From Castanea sativa (taxonomy: Eukaryota > Streptophyta > Magnoliopsida > Fagales > Fagaceae), in NCBI RefSeq assembly GCF_040712315.1, contig NC_134023.1, positions 59,912,757 to 59,976,756 of the forward strand: a stretch of DNA of 64,000 bases. The letters run 5' to 3'. Made by a program: the position numbers and the translations under genes. Positions 33,453 to 44,910 of the stretch are shown here, in pieces. The notes beneath the pieces were generated by a model. That model had not been told where the DNA came from, made no database searches, and was given only the letters and a program-made list of their open reading frames with translations. How positions within the stretch are numbered: position 1 is the first letter of the stretch; each line of letters starts with the position of its first letter.

Positions 33453-35768
33453 ATGGCTCTACCTTTTGGAAGCGGGAGGAGGTGGTCGAGGGTGGTAAAG
33501 ATGACTTTCTTCTTGTTCTTTCTCATACCAATGTCATCAGTTGGAAAAAGAAACACTAACACCATATTCAATAAGAAACAAAAACTGGAGATTCAGCAGC
33601 AATTAAAGCGCCTTAACAAGCCTGCTCTTAAATCCATTGAGGTTATTAATCACTTCATATAACATGTTTGTGTTCTATATTGTATTTTCTGCTTTAGTCT
33701 TAGAAGAGTCATTCACTTTTATGGGTTGTGGTGTCTTCATAAGTCCCATTTACAATAGTAGTGGTATTTTATTACAACACCGAGAATTCAGACTAATTTC
33801 TGTCTATCTGTGTGTTGAGAAAATGTATTTGATATAGAGCCCGGATGGAGATATAATTGACTGCGTAGATATCAATAAGCAACCAGCTTTTGATCATCCT
33901 TTGTTAAAAAATCACACAATTCAGGTAACTAGTTTAATTAAGTAAATTTCATTTGGTATTACGAATAATTTGATACTTATTGTATGTATGGTATGGGCTG
34001 GGCTGGGTTTGCATTGGTATCTATGCCGAATGCAATAGATGAAACCAAGTTCTTACCCAGAAGGGTTTTCAAACTCCGAGAGCAATGATGTCTCTTCAAA
34101 CTTTGAGCCCAAATTTACTCAGCCATGGCACTTGAATGGAAGGTGCCCAGAAGGAACAATTCCCATAAGAAGAACGAAAGAAGAAGATTTATTAAGGGCA
34201 GGCTCTGCAACAAATTATGGAAGGAAAAAACATCATAACATCTCTAATGCTCAGTCTAAAGTTGATCTATCCATCCATGAGGTACTAATTAATTTTTAAC
34301 CAATATTATTAATGCTCAATATGTTTCCGGTGCAGCTACCCATGAGGTAATATATAATTTTTAACCAATATTATTAATGCTCAACGGTATCTACTATAAT
34401 GGACTCAAATCGACATTCACAACCTTTATTTTTCTGGTTGAGTTTCTAGCATGCAGTGCTTGTTGAGGACGGAGATAAGTACTATGGAATGGCGGCAGCG
34501 ATGAACGACTGGAAACCCTATACCCAAGATCGAACTGAGTTCAGCTTGTCTCAATTCTGGATGAAAGCTGGTGAATATGGTCAAGATTTGGATACCATTG
34601 AAGCCGGCATAATGGTATATATAATTTCATCATCATCTTTTCTTTTAGGCGCATGCTAAACAATTAATTACTAATAATTTTCCATCTTTTTTTCAAAATT
34701 ATTTTCTGTGGAAAAACAGGTCTACGAATTGCTATTTGGAGATAAGGAAACTAGAATATTCACGTATTGGACTGTATGTGTTTTAATATTTCACTTCCCT
34801 GCCAGCATTAGCCATGTTTATTAATACTATTTCATTTTTGAAAAGCGTCTTTTTTTTTTTTTTTAAATTTTATTATTATCATGGCTGTAGGATGATGGAT
34901 ATCAAAGCACAGGTTGCTACAATCTGGCTTGCTCTGGTTTTGTTCAAATCGACAACAAGATTGCGTTGGGTGCAACCGTCGCCCCTTATTCGATCTATGG
35001 TGGTACCCAACGTCAAGTAAAATTCTATGTTTGGAAGGTTGTACAATATATCAATTTAATTACTTTATCAAGTACTTTTACTTTTTGGATACATATAGTA
35101 ACAAATGTTACGGATATATTTGAAATTCTTCTGGTTTCAGTTGCAACAGTGTGTGTTTGAAATTCTTATTTCTTGGTTTATTTATTTTTATATAAAACTT
35201 TTTAAATTTAAATTTTAAAATTTTTTTTATAAACAATTTATTTTTACCTAACTTATTTTTTAAAACAGTGAATTTAAATGTCGATGTTGTTTTACACAAA
35301 AGATTCATTTTTTTTTTGTACTCTTTCATTGGTCTTTATACCTTCATTTATCATTCAAACTATCACAAACTGATTTACATGACATGTACAATGGAATAGG
35401 ACATTTATGGAAAGGGAGATTAGTGGATGAATATTGCGGAAAGAAACTTCGGATATTGGCCATCTTCCTTATTCTCGATCCTGTCTAATAGCGCTTCAGA
35501 GGTTCACTGGGGAGGAGAGGTGGTAAACTTTAAGCGAGATGGACAGCACACCACAACACAAATGGGCAGTGGCCACTTCCCTGAAGAAGGGTTTGGGGCA
35601 AGGCTAGTTTCATCGGAGATCTCCATGTTTATTGATAGTAGACAACTTTTCAGGGTTCCTCGGAATACTCACAAAGTTGTTACGAATCCCAATTGCTATA
35701 ATCTCATAGATGATGCTGAAGACGCTTTTTTTTTTGGTGGTCCTGGTAGAAACCCCAATTGTCCATGA
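33453..35768 (+). CDS. Neprosin-family (DUF239) protein, seven exons, one in-frame stop
   Basis: Exons 33453-33641, 33838-33924, 34039-34281, 34450-34614, 34720-34773, 34891-35037 and 35400-35768. Every junction is GT-AG and phase 0, giving 417 codons, the usual family length. Met17 of the frame begins a good signal peptide ([15 protein letters not shown]) and may be the true start. An activation-peptide domain follows ([30 protein letters not shown]), then the neprosin domain ([80 protein letters not shown]). Neprosin is a secreted glutamic peptidase; the Glu residues in IEAG and WGGEV are candidate catalytic residues. Codon 303 (35421-35423) is TAG where the family has Trp, next to another Trp codon. 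All downstream motifs are intact, so this is a recent null allele, pseudogene or base error. The stop would remove the second catalytic Glu. Confidence 0.9.
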
Positions 35769-36320
35769 TCATTTAGATTATTGTTTCAAATAAGGAGAAA
35801 GTGGGAAAGATATGAAGAGGAGAATCATGTTCTTGTTTTCTTCATGTCACACCAAATTCACCTAAAATCCATATGTCGTATGAAACTCTCTAATTCATTA
35901 GTATAAAAAAAGGTTATTCTATGGAGTAGTAAAGTTTTTTAAAAAAAAACTATCTAATCTAATATAGTGAAATTTAAGGTTGTATGGTATAGTATATAAC
36001 TCATGCCTTCCTCCATTCCAAACAAAGAGTTCCCATCTTCTTCTCCACTTATTCTATCCTCCTTGGTTTGCTTTGAGATTGTGTGTCTCTTCCATTATAT
36101 GTGGTGTATTAGTGTTTGGGAATGTGATTATGTAAAGGCTCACCAACTTCAAAAAATGGTATTAGAGCTAGTAGATTTGTGGTGAGAATGACATTTTCGA
36201 ATTAGATGGAGTCATTTTAACTTCCATGGGTTACCATTTTTTTTTTTTTTTTTTGACAATTGGAGTATTTAAAAGTGTTTCTCAAATCCCAAAATGTGGT
36301 AGACACTGGTAAGTGGTAAC
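35769..36320. other. 3' flank of the neprosin gene with a Copia LTR end
   Basis: The first about 150 bp are the likely 3' UTR. At 36157-36168 the sequence TGGTATTAGAGC matches the initiator-Met primer site of Copia elements, so the bases before it (to about 36150) are probably the 3' end of a Copia LTR. Confidence 0.5.
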
Positions 36321-36643
36321 ATGACCAAAAGAATGTTAAAGAGCATGAGAATTGTACGAGGAAGAACCCCACATAGCAAGCTTGGAGTAAATAGAATCCT
36401 GCAATTTCTCACTTATGTTTGTTTAGAAGCATTGCATATGTGCATGTACCAAATCAAGAAAGGTCCAAGCTTGATAATTATAATGAGAAGTATGTGTTTA
36501 TTGGTATGATCCAAGCTCTAAGGGTTATAAGTTGTGAAATTCAAGCACCAAAAATCAGTTGGGATGTGGAATTTGATAAAGAATGCATATGGAATTGGAG
36601 CACCCAAAAAGTAGAAAAATATCATTTGTTTCCCTTTATTTAA
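36321..36643 (+). pseudogene. Copia pol fragment (end of integrase region)
   Basis: Encodes FRSIAYVHVPNQERSKLDNY, then NEKYVFIGM and DVEFDKECIWNWSTQKVEKY. These match the conserved 'VFGSIAYAHVP...KLDDKSEKCVFIGY...SRDVVFDE' segment after the Copia integrase core. It is preceded in another frame by an AWS-like remnant. The fragment is short, frameshifted and without flanking reverse transcriptase. The primer site at 36157 may come from the same decayed element. Confidence 0.72.
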
Positions 36644-36842
36644 TTAAGATGAGTAGACGAATGAAGTTCTAGACGAGCTTCCACTCCACCTTCATCACTA
36701 GCATCCCTTATATATGAAAGTTCATCTTCAAAATCATCACTATAAGGATTCTAGTGAAAGACTAGGGAAACTGAGATTTTTCAGGGAAATTGAGATTCTA
36801 GTCAATGGAGAATATAGATGATATATATATATATCTAAAATA

Positions 36843-37108
36843 ATTTGTGCAAGATTTGAAATGGAAAAATGCTAAAAATATATTATAAAAGGTTACCAGA
36901 CGTTTATTTGTACCTTTACTTTAGTCTTTCTTTTCAAAATTCATTGCTACAACAAGTTATGTAGAAATTTTCATGATTTGTGCAAGATTTGAAATGGAAA
37001 AATGCTAAAAATATATTATAAAAGGTTACCGAACATTTATTTGTACCTTTACTTTAGTCTTTCTTTTCAAAATTCATTGCTACAACAAGTTATGTAGAAA
37101 TTTTCATG
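36843..37108. repeat. Tandem duplication of a 133-bp unit
   Basis: Units 36843-36975 and 36976-37108 both start ATTTGTGCAAGATTTGAAAT and end GAAATTTTCATG and differ at only a few bases (CCAGACG versus CCGAACA). Non-coding, recent. Confidence 0.95.
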
Positions 37109-37379
37109 TGTGACTAGTGTTGTTAGTTGAGTAGTGAAATCCTAGATTGGATACCAATGAGAAGGAGTGCTTAATATAGTATAATTGGACAAAAACTCAT
37201 TGGGTTAAAATTCTTGGTTAAGCGGTGTCCTTATATGTTATATTGACCCCTCAATTGGAGTCTCCCCTTTTGGAAACTAAATGATTAACTTTACAATGAA
37301 AGAACAAAGTAATATGGAAAACAAACATAAAGTTGGATAACTTGGAGGCACAATAAATTTCCTTAGACAAATTTGCCCC

Positions 37380-37690
37380 TGCTCATGAAAGCTTAATTTT
37401 GCAAATTTATATCATTATTAGAAAGCACTATCAAATATATTTTGAGTTAACTCATGCATTTTATATTTGGTTTTCGAATAATGTTGAATAATTCATTTAG
37501 TGCTCAATTGAATTCTAATGCGTGAAAATGTTTTTTTTTTTTTAGGAGAATGGAATTAAATGAGTGGATTTGTGTAAAGAAGACAAATGGACTTTGCTTT
37601 TATAGGGTCATAATGAAGTTAAAGAAGACCAACCCAATTTCCTTTGATTCCTTACTCCAATTGGACTCAAATTTAATAATTGGGTTTAAA
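37380..37690 (+). repeat. Rearranged fragment of the Athila-like LTR
   Basis: From about 37380 to 37637 the plus strand matches the reverse complement of the LTR at 337-1865 (TTATATTTGGTTTTCGAATA, GGAGAATGGAATTAAATGAG, AAGTTAAAGAAGACCAACCC). From 37638 to about 37690 the match continues in the opposite orientation (TTTGATTCCTTACTCCAATT). The fragment is therefore broken by a short inversion. It is diverged from the LTRs near the left end and is an older insertion. Confidence 0.75.
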
Positions 37691-37694
37691 GATA

Positions 37695-38082
37695 TCATAT
37701 TTCTATGAGTTTTTCTTCCCAAATTTTGACAAGACTCGCAAGATTCACAAAACTAATGAGTGTCTTTAAACATGTTAGGCCAATTAAAACCAAATTGCAA
37801 AATCTTTGCAACGATTTTCCTTGAAGAAAAATGGCCTGCACAATCTTCATTATGAGAAAAGGAGATAACAATAAATATTTCATTATTAGGGACACATCTT
37901 CTAATTATTTGGTCTGGACGGTACTTAAATAAATAAGGATCATCATAGAAAAATGCATCCATAGATTTATTAAAAGTAAGGCGAGACAAATGGTCTACCA
38001 CCACATTTTCCACTCCCTTTTTATCTTTGATGGTGATATTAAATTCTTGTAGTAGAGGAATCCATGTAATCAAACTTGGCAT
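37695..38082 (-). pseudogene. Ty3 (Athila-like) pol fragment: RNase H end and integrase zinc domain
   Basis: Minus-strand remains in two frames: LLQEFNITIKDKKGVENVVV and DHLSRL, the conserved end of Ty3 RNase H; then a linker and the H-H-C-C integrase zinc-binding start (GHFSSRKIVAKILQFGFNWP followed by NMFKD). The final Cys pair falls beyond a frameshift (LASLVKI frame). This is the type of pol sequence missing from the element at 337-8180, but the fragment is old and has the opposite orientation to the adjacent LTR piece. Confidence 0.8.
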
Positions 38083-38110
38083 AGCATCCTTATTTGAAAG
38101 AAGATAATTT

Positions 38111-39358
38111 TGTTAGGTTATGCTTTTTACATAATATTTATGTTGGCTGTATTTAATAACAAAAAGTGTTTTAAATTCATTAATTTATTTTCTTATGTTT
38201 TATGGCATTTAATTATAATGGGTTTAGTCTTAAGTGGTGAAAATTTGATCAAGATAGTTGAATTCACTATTGGTTTTAGATTACAAAACCTGCGAAAGGT
38301 CATGTGAGGAGCACATGTGGAAGCTCAATAGTCAAGATGTCTTGCTAGTAACTCACAACTTGGCCAACTTGTGAGTGACCCGCTAGAAACTCTGACAGTT
38401 GGGATTTTAAGTGTGACTCTCCTACTCTTCACCCACACTATTAGATAGAAAACCCTAGAAATTAAGGCTTTCACAACACCCACCTTTTAGAGAGAGATAC
38501 TTATCCTTTAGTAAGAATTGCTTAGTAGTTTCTTCTCCTCTCTCTCCTATTGTTATACCTTGAAAAACGATTTCACCCAAACATAACCCACACGCATTTA
38601 GACTGTAGAAAGCATTATAGAGATTTGGAAGCAGTCGGTCTTTGTCAAAATAAGCCAATGAGGCTTGGTAGTGAAATCGAGCTGTATTGTGGGATCTAGG
38701 AAGGTAGTCAAGACAAAACTCTGAGAAGTCCATTGGTAACTGAAGCTTGGAGAGCTCAAGCACTTTCGGTAAATTAGGCTTGGATGGTCCTTTTGCTATC
38801 CTTGTACAACTTATTCATTAGTGGATCATTTCGGCTTGGTGGGCCGCAAAGAGGTTTTTACGCCGAGTTCTTTGGTTTTCCTCTTTGATAACACATCTCG
38901 TGTTATCAAAGGATTGCTATTCTTTTCCCTCCTCCCCTTTACTTATTTTCCTTGCACATATATGTTCATCCATTCAAATTTTGAGTGCTTTGATTAATTA
39001 ATTTGCTAGTCACATATATTCTGCATTTAGTATCCGTTTGGATACTGATGATAAGCTTATAGCGTCTGCGTTTTGGCTTTTTTTTTTTTTTTTTAAGAAG
39101 TGCGTTTTAGCTTTCCAATGGGTCACGTGCACCGTTTACGGAACCCACAAACCTCTTTTTTTAGCAAAACTTTCATTAAAAATGTGTCCCACGACACTAT
39201 TCACATATTTAAAAATTATTTTACTACAGTGTTTTCAGTTTTCAGCAAAATAAACAATATCCAAACAAACCCTAAGTGTGTTTAGATTAAAAATAATTAA
39301 GCCAAAATTAAAATTTTGGGGTCAAAACTAGCTCTAGTATTTATACTAATGAGCTTTT
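38111..39358 (+). repeat. Copia family B LTR
   Basis: Starts TGTTAGGTTATGC and ends just before a primer-site-like TATCAGAGCGG at 39364. Its middle (AGGTCATGTGAGG..., CCTATTGTTATACCTTGA, GGCTTGG...GGATCATTTCGG, CGAGTTCTTTGGTTTTCCTC) matches 54770-55540 and the solo LTR at 52185-53281 on the other strand. A MITE interrupts it at 39027-39275. Boundaries are approximate because the copy is diverged and its partner LTR was not found. Confidence 0.65.
39027..39275. mobile_element. Short MITE inside the Copia LTR
   Basis: Imperfect inverted ends: TTAGTATCCGTTTGGATACTG at the left and, read inward, TTAGGGTTTGTTTGGATATTG at the right. 249 bp, non-coding, with an internal poly-T run. It is missing from the homologous LTR at 54684-55552. 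No clear target duplication was found. Confidence 0.65.
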
Positions 39359-39435
39359 AATAGATATCAGAGCGGGTGCACTTGTTTTTTGTTTAATTAC
39401 CTAAGTGTAATCCTTGACCCTTTGTGTTAATTGCC

Positions 39436-40123
39436 ATGGATAATGCTTCTTTGCATGTTCTTAATGATGTTGAATGTAACATGCCATGTGTTTGTGAAAA
39501 AGCCTCTATGAGTGTTTATCCTCATACTTGTTATGATATGTTGCATGACTGCTTGGGTGGTGTTAAAATTGTTAATGTCAAACTCTTGAAGAAAAATTCT
39601 TTGAACTTTGAAGAGATACTCAGCAAGTTGTTTGTGAAAATGATGATTTGATTGCTAAGCTCAATGAATCCAATGAATTGGTTGAAATATATAAGAAACT
39701 TACTGGACATTCTCTTGAAAAATTAAAAGAGTTTGAATATTTGGACTTAGATGCTAAACTTATTTTGTTTAACAAACTTGTCAATCATCTTAAATATGGA
39801 AATGAATCTTTGAAGATGCATGCCAAGTGTTTGATTGTCAAACCTAATAATAAAAGGAAGAAAATCTTTGTTACAATCTTTTTGTGAAACTCAATTTTGT
39901 GCCTATTATGAGTTCTATCTCTAAAGATAAATTTGTGTACATACCCCCACATAAAAGAAATCATAAAGTAGAGAGAAAGACTCTTAAGTCAAAACCTTTG
40001 TTTAGGCCTCATCCTAGGGATTTGAATGGATCTAAATTCGTTCTTACTTCTCACTATTGCGGTGTGATTGGTCATATAAGACCCCAATGTTCACTCATTC
40101 ACCAGGTTTGTGTTTGTAAATGA
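39436..40123 (+). pseudogene. Copia gag remnant with damaged zinc knuckle
   Basis: Follows the Copia LTR and primer site. Three frames carry pieces: MDNASLHVLNDVECNMPCVC; LIAKLNESNELVEIYKKLTG and LILFNKLVNHLKYGNESLKM (a coiled coil seen in many plant Copia gags); and FVYIPPHKRN with SHYCGVIGHIRPQCSL, a CCHC knuckle whose first Cys is now Ser. Two frameshifts (near 39640 and 39885). No pol follows before unrelated sequence begins near 40290. Confidence 0.75.
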
Positions 40124-40289
40124 GGAAGGGGTTTACATAATCTCTATCAATACAATGAAAGAAATGGAAAAGAAAGATGGAAAATTGACTTTTCTCAAGG
40201 AAAAGCTCTATCTTTTCAAACAAGTGCATGGCACGCCTCATAGTTGTGTGCGTGTGTGTGCGCTAGTAGATGTGCAGTGGATAGGTACA

Positions 40290-40600
40290 TAACATAGTAC
40301 AGAGATGGCGCAGCTCACGACCTGGTTGCCCCCTAAGGTAACAAGGTGCACATTTGCACTCTCATCAAAAGTACCTGCCACGTGTATCTCACAGGCAAGC
40401 TAGATCGCGAGCAAGTTGCCTTCCAGGTCATGAGATCACTAGCTGATATTGCTTCAATTCTTCAAGGAGGCTCAAGTACTCTACTCCTAAATAGATGAAA
40501 ATCTAGAAAACAATACATCAACATTAAAAGCATTACAAACAAACTTTTCTCACTGAATTAAGCCAACAATAAAACATTACTTCTCAATCTCCCCCTTTGA
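40290..40600 (-). repeat. Truncated Copia LTR with polypurine tract, minus strand
   Basis: On the minus strand TCAAAGGGGGAGA (40588-40600) is a Copia polypurine tract followed by TGAGAAGTAATG, a plausible LTR start at 40586. The roughly 300 bp after it run into the gag remnant of another element. No matching partner LTR was seen. Confidence 0.5.
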
Positions 40601-41448
40601 CTATTCTATGTCAAAACACACTTATACAAACTCTAGACTTAGAGTCCATTCCGAAACAGCTTATTTAGCTGAAACTGAAATAGTACAGTGAAATTCATGA
40701 ATATTACCAAATAGAAATGAGACTCGTGAATAATAGCAAAAATAAGCTAAATAGTAGAAAAAATAAGCTAAATAGTTAAAAAAGCTAGTTTTTTAAGCTA
40801 ATGCCAAACACAACCTTAATGTGAGTTGGAAACTTGAGACCAACAAAGGACTCACACTAAAACTCTAAAGACTAAAACCAAGAACTTGAACTTAGAACCA
40901 ATACCTGAAACACTTGCATAAGATAGGTTACACCCTACAGTTTAAAATAGTAAGTATAGAGGTAGGAATAAGTAACAGGTCATGTGGTACAGACTAAAAC
41001 CAAGAGCTAGTTTTTTTTTTTTTTTTCATTAGAAAGGATTAAGCCATGTGGTACAGATTATACCTAATCCAAAAGATTAGGAGGACAAGAGGGATTACAG
41101 AGATTTCATTCTTTTCATTTTTTTTTCCTCCACTTGAAAAGGGACATTTGATAATGGAACCTTCCTATCTACCTGATTCAATGTTTTCTAAAGCTTGTAA
41201 CCCTGCTCAATTTTAAAAGTCAAATATACCAAATGCCATGTTAACACCGATTTTTATATTTGTTGAAATGGTTGATTATAAACAGTGCCCAAAAGAAAAA
41301 AAAAAAAAAAGTGGATAAAAAGTATCCATCACTCATAGTATGCAACTTTATCATATTGTGAAATTGTGTACGAAATGGATCTGTCTTAGATTTATAGAAA
41401 TAGTTATGGGACATATATATTTATTTGGATTTTATGTGTCAGAGCAAT
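40601..41448. other. Non-coding DNA with a possible MITE
   Basis: Between about 40632 and 40816 the edges resemble imperfect inverted ends (GTCCATTCCGAAACAGCTTA and, inward from the right, AAGGTTGTGTTTGGCATTAG). The interior is rich in AATAAGCTAAATAGT repeats. The rest is AT-rich with poly-A and poly-T runs and no gene. Confidence 0.4.
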
Positions 41449-43612
41449 CTGACCTGCCATTGTCAGATTACATAGATCACCTTACTACCTATGAGGCTAT
41501 GAGAATGAATGAGGCAAGGTCCACAGCTAACCCTTGTACAAGGGGTCGTGTTCTGTGAATGACGGATTGAAGAATCTCACTCTCGCAAGTCTTGATTGTT
41601 CTACATTTTCATTGCCTACGATATTCCAATTCATGAAAGAAATTTCTAACATAGCAGGAAAGATATCAATGCTAAAATTGATCATTATCTTCACATAGGG
41701 GCGAAATTCATATTTTGATCGGGACAACTCCTATTTTTAAATACTATCCATTTTAAAGGATTTTTAAAAACTCTTGTGAGGGCCATGGCCACCGCACCCT
41801 TGGCTGTTGTTTCGCCCCTATCGGCAGGGACAAAAATTTATTTCAAGAATAATAAATTTATAGTTCTTATCTAATGCATCCAAATGAGGTAGTATTACAT
41901 GTAGCCGAAACATGATAGATTATTCCCATCACCACCATGATGTCTATTGTTGGATGGATGTTGGTGAAAGAAAATAAAAGAAATTTAAGTACTTGAGTTG
42001 ACTTAATGTGGACTAGAAGGGAGGTTAACTATTAGGTAGAAGTGCAGGTCCATCAAGACTTGGGCTGGGTTTCAAATAAGAAACCCATGAACTTTTCTGC
42101 GAGAGGCCCAATTTCTTGAAATTTCTCTCATCAGGTTGACAAGATTGAAGTCATTGATTTTTGGGGGCACTGTTAAATGTCAAATTTATGAAATTGTGAA
42201 GACTGAAGGACAGTCAAGCGACAAGTCGTGCAGTAGATTGAATTCATACAACAACCTATCTAGTGTTGGAATTATACTACAAGTCGTTGGTTGTAGCCTT
42301 TAATTACTGTGTTGTCATTTTTAAGAAGTTAGTTACTTAGTTGCCAAGTGTATGCTAATACCGTAAACTAGTCGCTAACCCTTTGACAAAATCTTCTTTT
42401 CCCAAATTTAGAGCAGGATTCAGAATGTCAATCACTTGATTGGGTAAACCTTCTTTAACAAAATCATGAAGGTTCAAGCTATCTTCAAACAAATTAATTA
42501 TTTGTGGGCCTTTTGCTTGTGAATAGCTCTAACAATAGTATAAAATAACTATAGATATCATTGGGACCTTATTTCTCATACCATACTCTGCAATTGCAAA
42601 TAAAATTTATTGTTTGATTGATCTAGTTCCATATTAAAAAAAAAAAAAAGGAAAAAAATATATAATCTCACAAGTTTTGAAGAAGCTCTTTAGTGACATA
42701 TAATAGGAACAATATTATGACAAGCAAACAAGTTTTTTCAAGGCATGCTCTATCTTCTACAAGATCTTCTTATTTGAGTTATATTTCATCCTTGAAAGTA
42801 TATTAAGAAGTATTGTGAAAAAGCATAATTTAAAGTTAAGAAATGGTAAAGTTATTTGAGTTAATTCATCCTTATTCCTGGGTTTTTTATTTTATTTTTT
42901 AAACAAAAATTATTATTATTTTTAATTCTTAATTTTTTTTTTTTTTTTACCTTTTCAACTTTTCCTACATATGTATAATGAATAACCATGAAGACAAAAT
43001 GGCAGAGCTACCACCACCAAAAGTGAATGATTTAGTCGTATAAAAGAAAATTATAGAATATTTCGGGAGTACAAAAAAAATATACTTTCTCCTCTCTTTC
43101 AATACTATTAAACCTTAGTCTCTTTCACTTTCTGTTGAGAAAAAGAAAGAGAAAAAAAAAAATTTTAAAAGGGTAGGTGCCAACTACACAACATTGGATT
43201 TCTATTTGGAACATAGGATTGCCCTAACTCTGCCATGCCGTTTTGTGGATTTGACATGTCGTAAACTATAACATTGTTCAACATTTTAGGGATGCAAGTG
43301 ATTAGGATACGATAGGAGTCATTTAGCCAAGGAAAGCACTACCTCAGCATCATTTGTAGATGACTTTTTAGTCCCAACTCACAAAGTTACAAAGGCAGCA
43401 TATGCTGGAAATGATAGGCCTAAAGTTATATTCAACCACACCCCAGTGCTTTTTTTTTTTTTTTTGGGCTCAAAACTTGACCCAAGTGTTGTTTGGGTCC
43501 AAATGCCATAATTTAAAATTAATAGAATTGGTGGGCAAAGCTTTGGTTTCAAGTGAAAAATAATAACCCAATAGTAATGGTATTATTTATAATGCGCTAT
43601 ATCTTCTTTTCT
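41449..43612 (+). repeat. Repeat R1, copy 2
   Basis: Direct repeat of 19886-21790, including the run GGACAGTCAAGCGACAAGTC and the end GCGCTATATCTTC. It contains an extra 270 bp at 43069-43335. No CACTA element precedes this copy, so its left flank (41443 on) may show the pre-insertion site. Confidence 0.82.
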
Positions 43613-43670
43613 TTTCTATTCTTTTTTTTTTTTTTTTGAGAGAGAGAGAGAGAAGACAAGAAACATTTTA

Positions 43671-43901
43671 TTAATGTAAAGAAGAGTTGGCTATGTTAGC
43701 CTGAACAAACAAAAATAAAGCTGGTGGAACATCCTTCATCCACACAACATAGTCATTGACATTAATAGAATGTCGGAGTAAACTATGGGCAAGTTTATTA
43801 CCATCTCTTTTACCGTGAGAGTATAGCAATTTAGTAAATGAACTAGAAAAGCCAAGAGCATCAAGAATAAGAGGCTTTAATGATGCAATAGAGTTTTCCT
43901 C
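43671..43901 (-). pseudogene. LINE RNase H, C-terminal part
   Basis: Encodes EENSIASLKPLILDALGFSS, then LYSHGKRDGNKLAHSLLRHS and VVWMKDVPPALF. This is the standard plant L1 ending (HtRReGNkvAHsLAr...WmEdvPp). It sits on the other side of the solo LTR from the rest of the RNase H and is followed by the 3' UTR and poly(A). Confidence 0.88.
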
Positions 43902-44689
43902 TGTCACGCCCCAAACCCAAAAGGGTCCAAAGCGTGAGAGAAGAACTATTAAGAGCGAGAGCGTAGGAGATTTTTTTTTTTTCAAATGATAAAATAAATT
44001 AACATATGGATCTCTCCACAATGTAAGTCAGAGCTCTACGAGACATTTACAAACAATACAAATTACGAATCATGTCTCCAAATAGAGATGAAATTACAAA
44101 GCTCCAAATGGATTGATGTAAAACCACAATTGTTCCTAGGATAGGCAACCTCAACGATAGAATCTAAGCCTACCATGCCCAAGGCTAACAAACCTCAAGA
44201 GCCCAACCTCCGATAGAATTAGCTATGGCCTTGATAAATTTATTAAGTTGAGTCACCAACCAATCATAGCATAACTCTCTCAATTAGCATAATGCTCCAA
44301 TCACCACCAATTAAACCAGCTCCATGCCCGGGGTATAGCAAATTTATCTGAAAAACTGTTGGAGAGTGGGATGAGCTAAAACCCAGTAAGTGGCATAATT
44401 AATGGGGGTAGGGGAAATGCAAGTTTCATGATGATAAACAGTTTACAAAGCATGTTTTAATTTGGAAAATTCTAACTGAATACTGGAACATCATTTCCAT
44501 AATAGTATGACAAGAATGATTAAATACTGGAACACAGTTTCTCAAAGTAAATACCTTGAAACTATATACCATAATCTATGAGCACTAACAATATAGTTTC
44601 CAAAGCCATAAAATCTAACATACGGTAATTTATCACAAAGATACCACACTACTACATAGACAGGTCAGGGGATCCACCCATCCACAACT

Positions 44690-44910
44690 GGCATGATTTT
44701 GTCCTTTCTAGTATGCAAACTCTTGGCCCCATGGACAGCAGCCTCACCCATACCCTCAAGGTTTTTCTCTTCCCCCATGGGCAGTAGAGAGAGCGAGTCA
44801 AATAGGACCTCTCTTGCATGTGGTCTCTTGGCCACATGGGCAGCAGCCTCACCCACACACAATTAAGGAACCTCTTTCCTCCATGGGCGGTAGGGAAGAA
44901 CGCGTCATCC
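44690..44910. repeat. Two diverged units of about 116 bp in the solo LTR
   Basis: TATGCAAACTCTTGGCCCCA and CAGCAGCCTCACCCATACCC recur about 116 bp downstream as GCATGTGGTCTCTTGGCCAC and CAGCAGCCTCACCCACACAC, each followed by a CCCCATGGGC-type motif. GC-rich against an AT-rich background. Confidence 0.75.

Noticed and set aside
33637..33837. 66-codon ORF between neprosin exons 1 and 2
   Set aside because: It lies in intron 1; exon borders and family motifs fit the spliced model instead.
36003..36185. 60-codon ORF upstream of the Copia pol fragment
   Set aside because: Overlaps a likely Copia LTR end and primer site; no motif.
41449..43612. R1 as an LTR pair with 19886-21790 bounding one giant element
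   Set aside because: No TG/CA ends, primer site or polypurine tract at the R1 edges, and the DNA between holds a host gene and many unrelated elements; a segmental duplication fits better.
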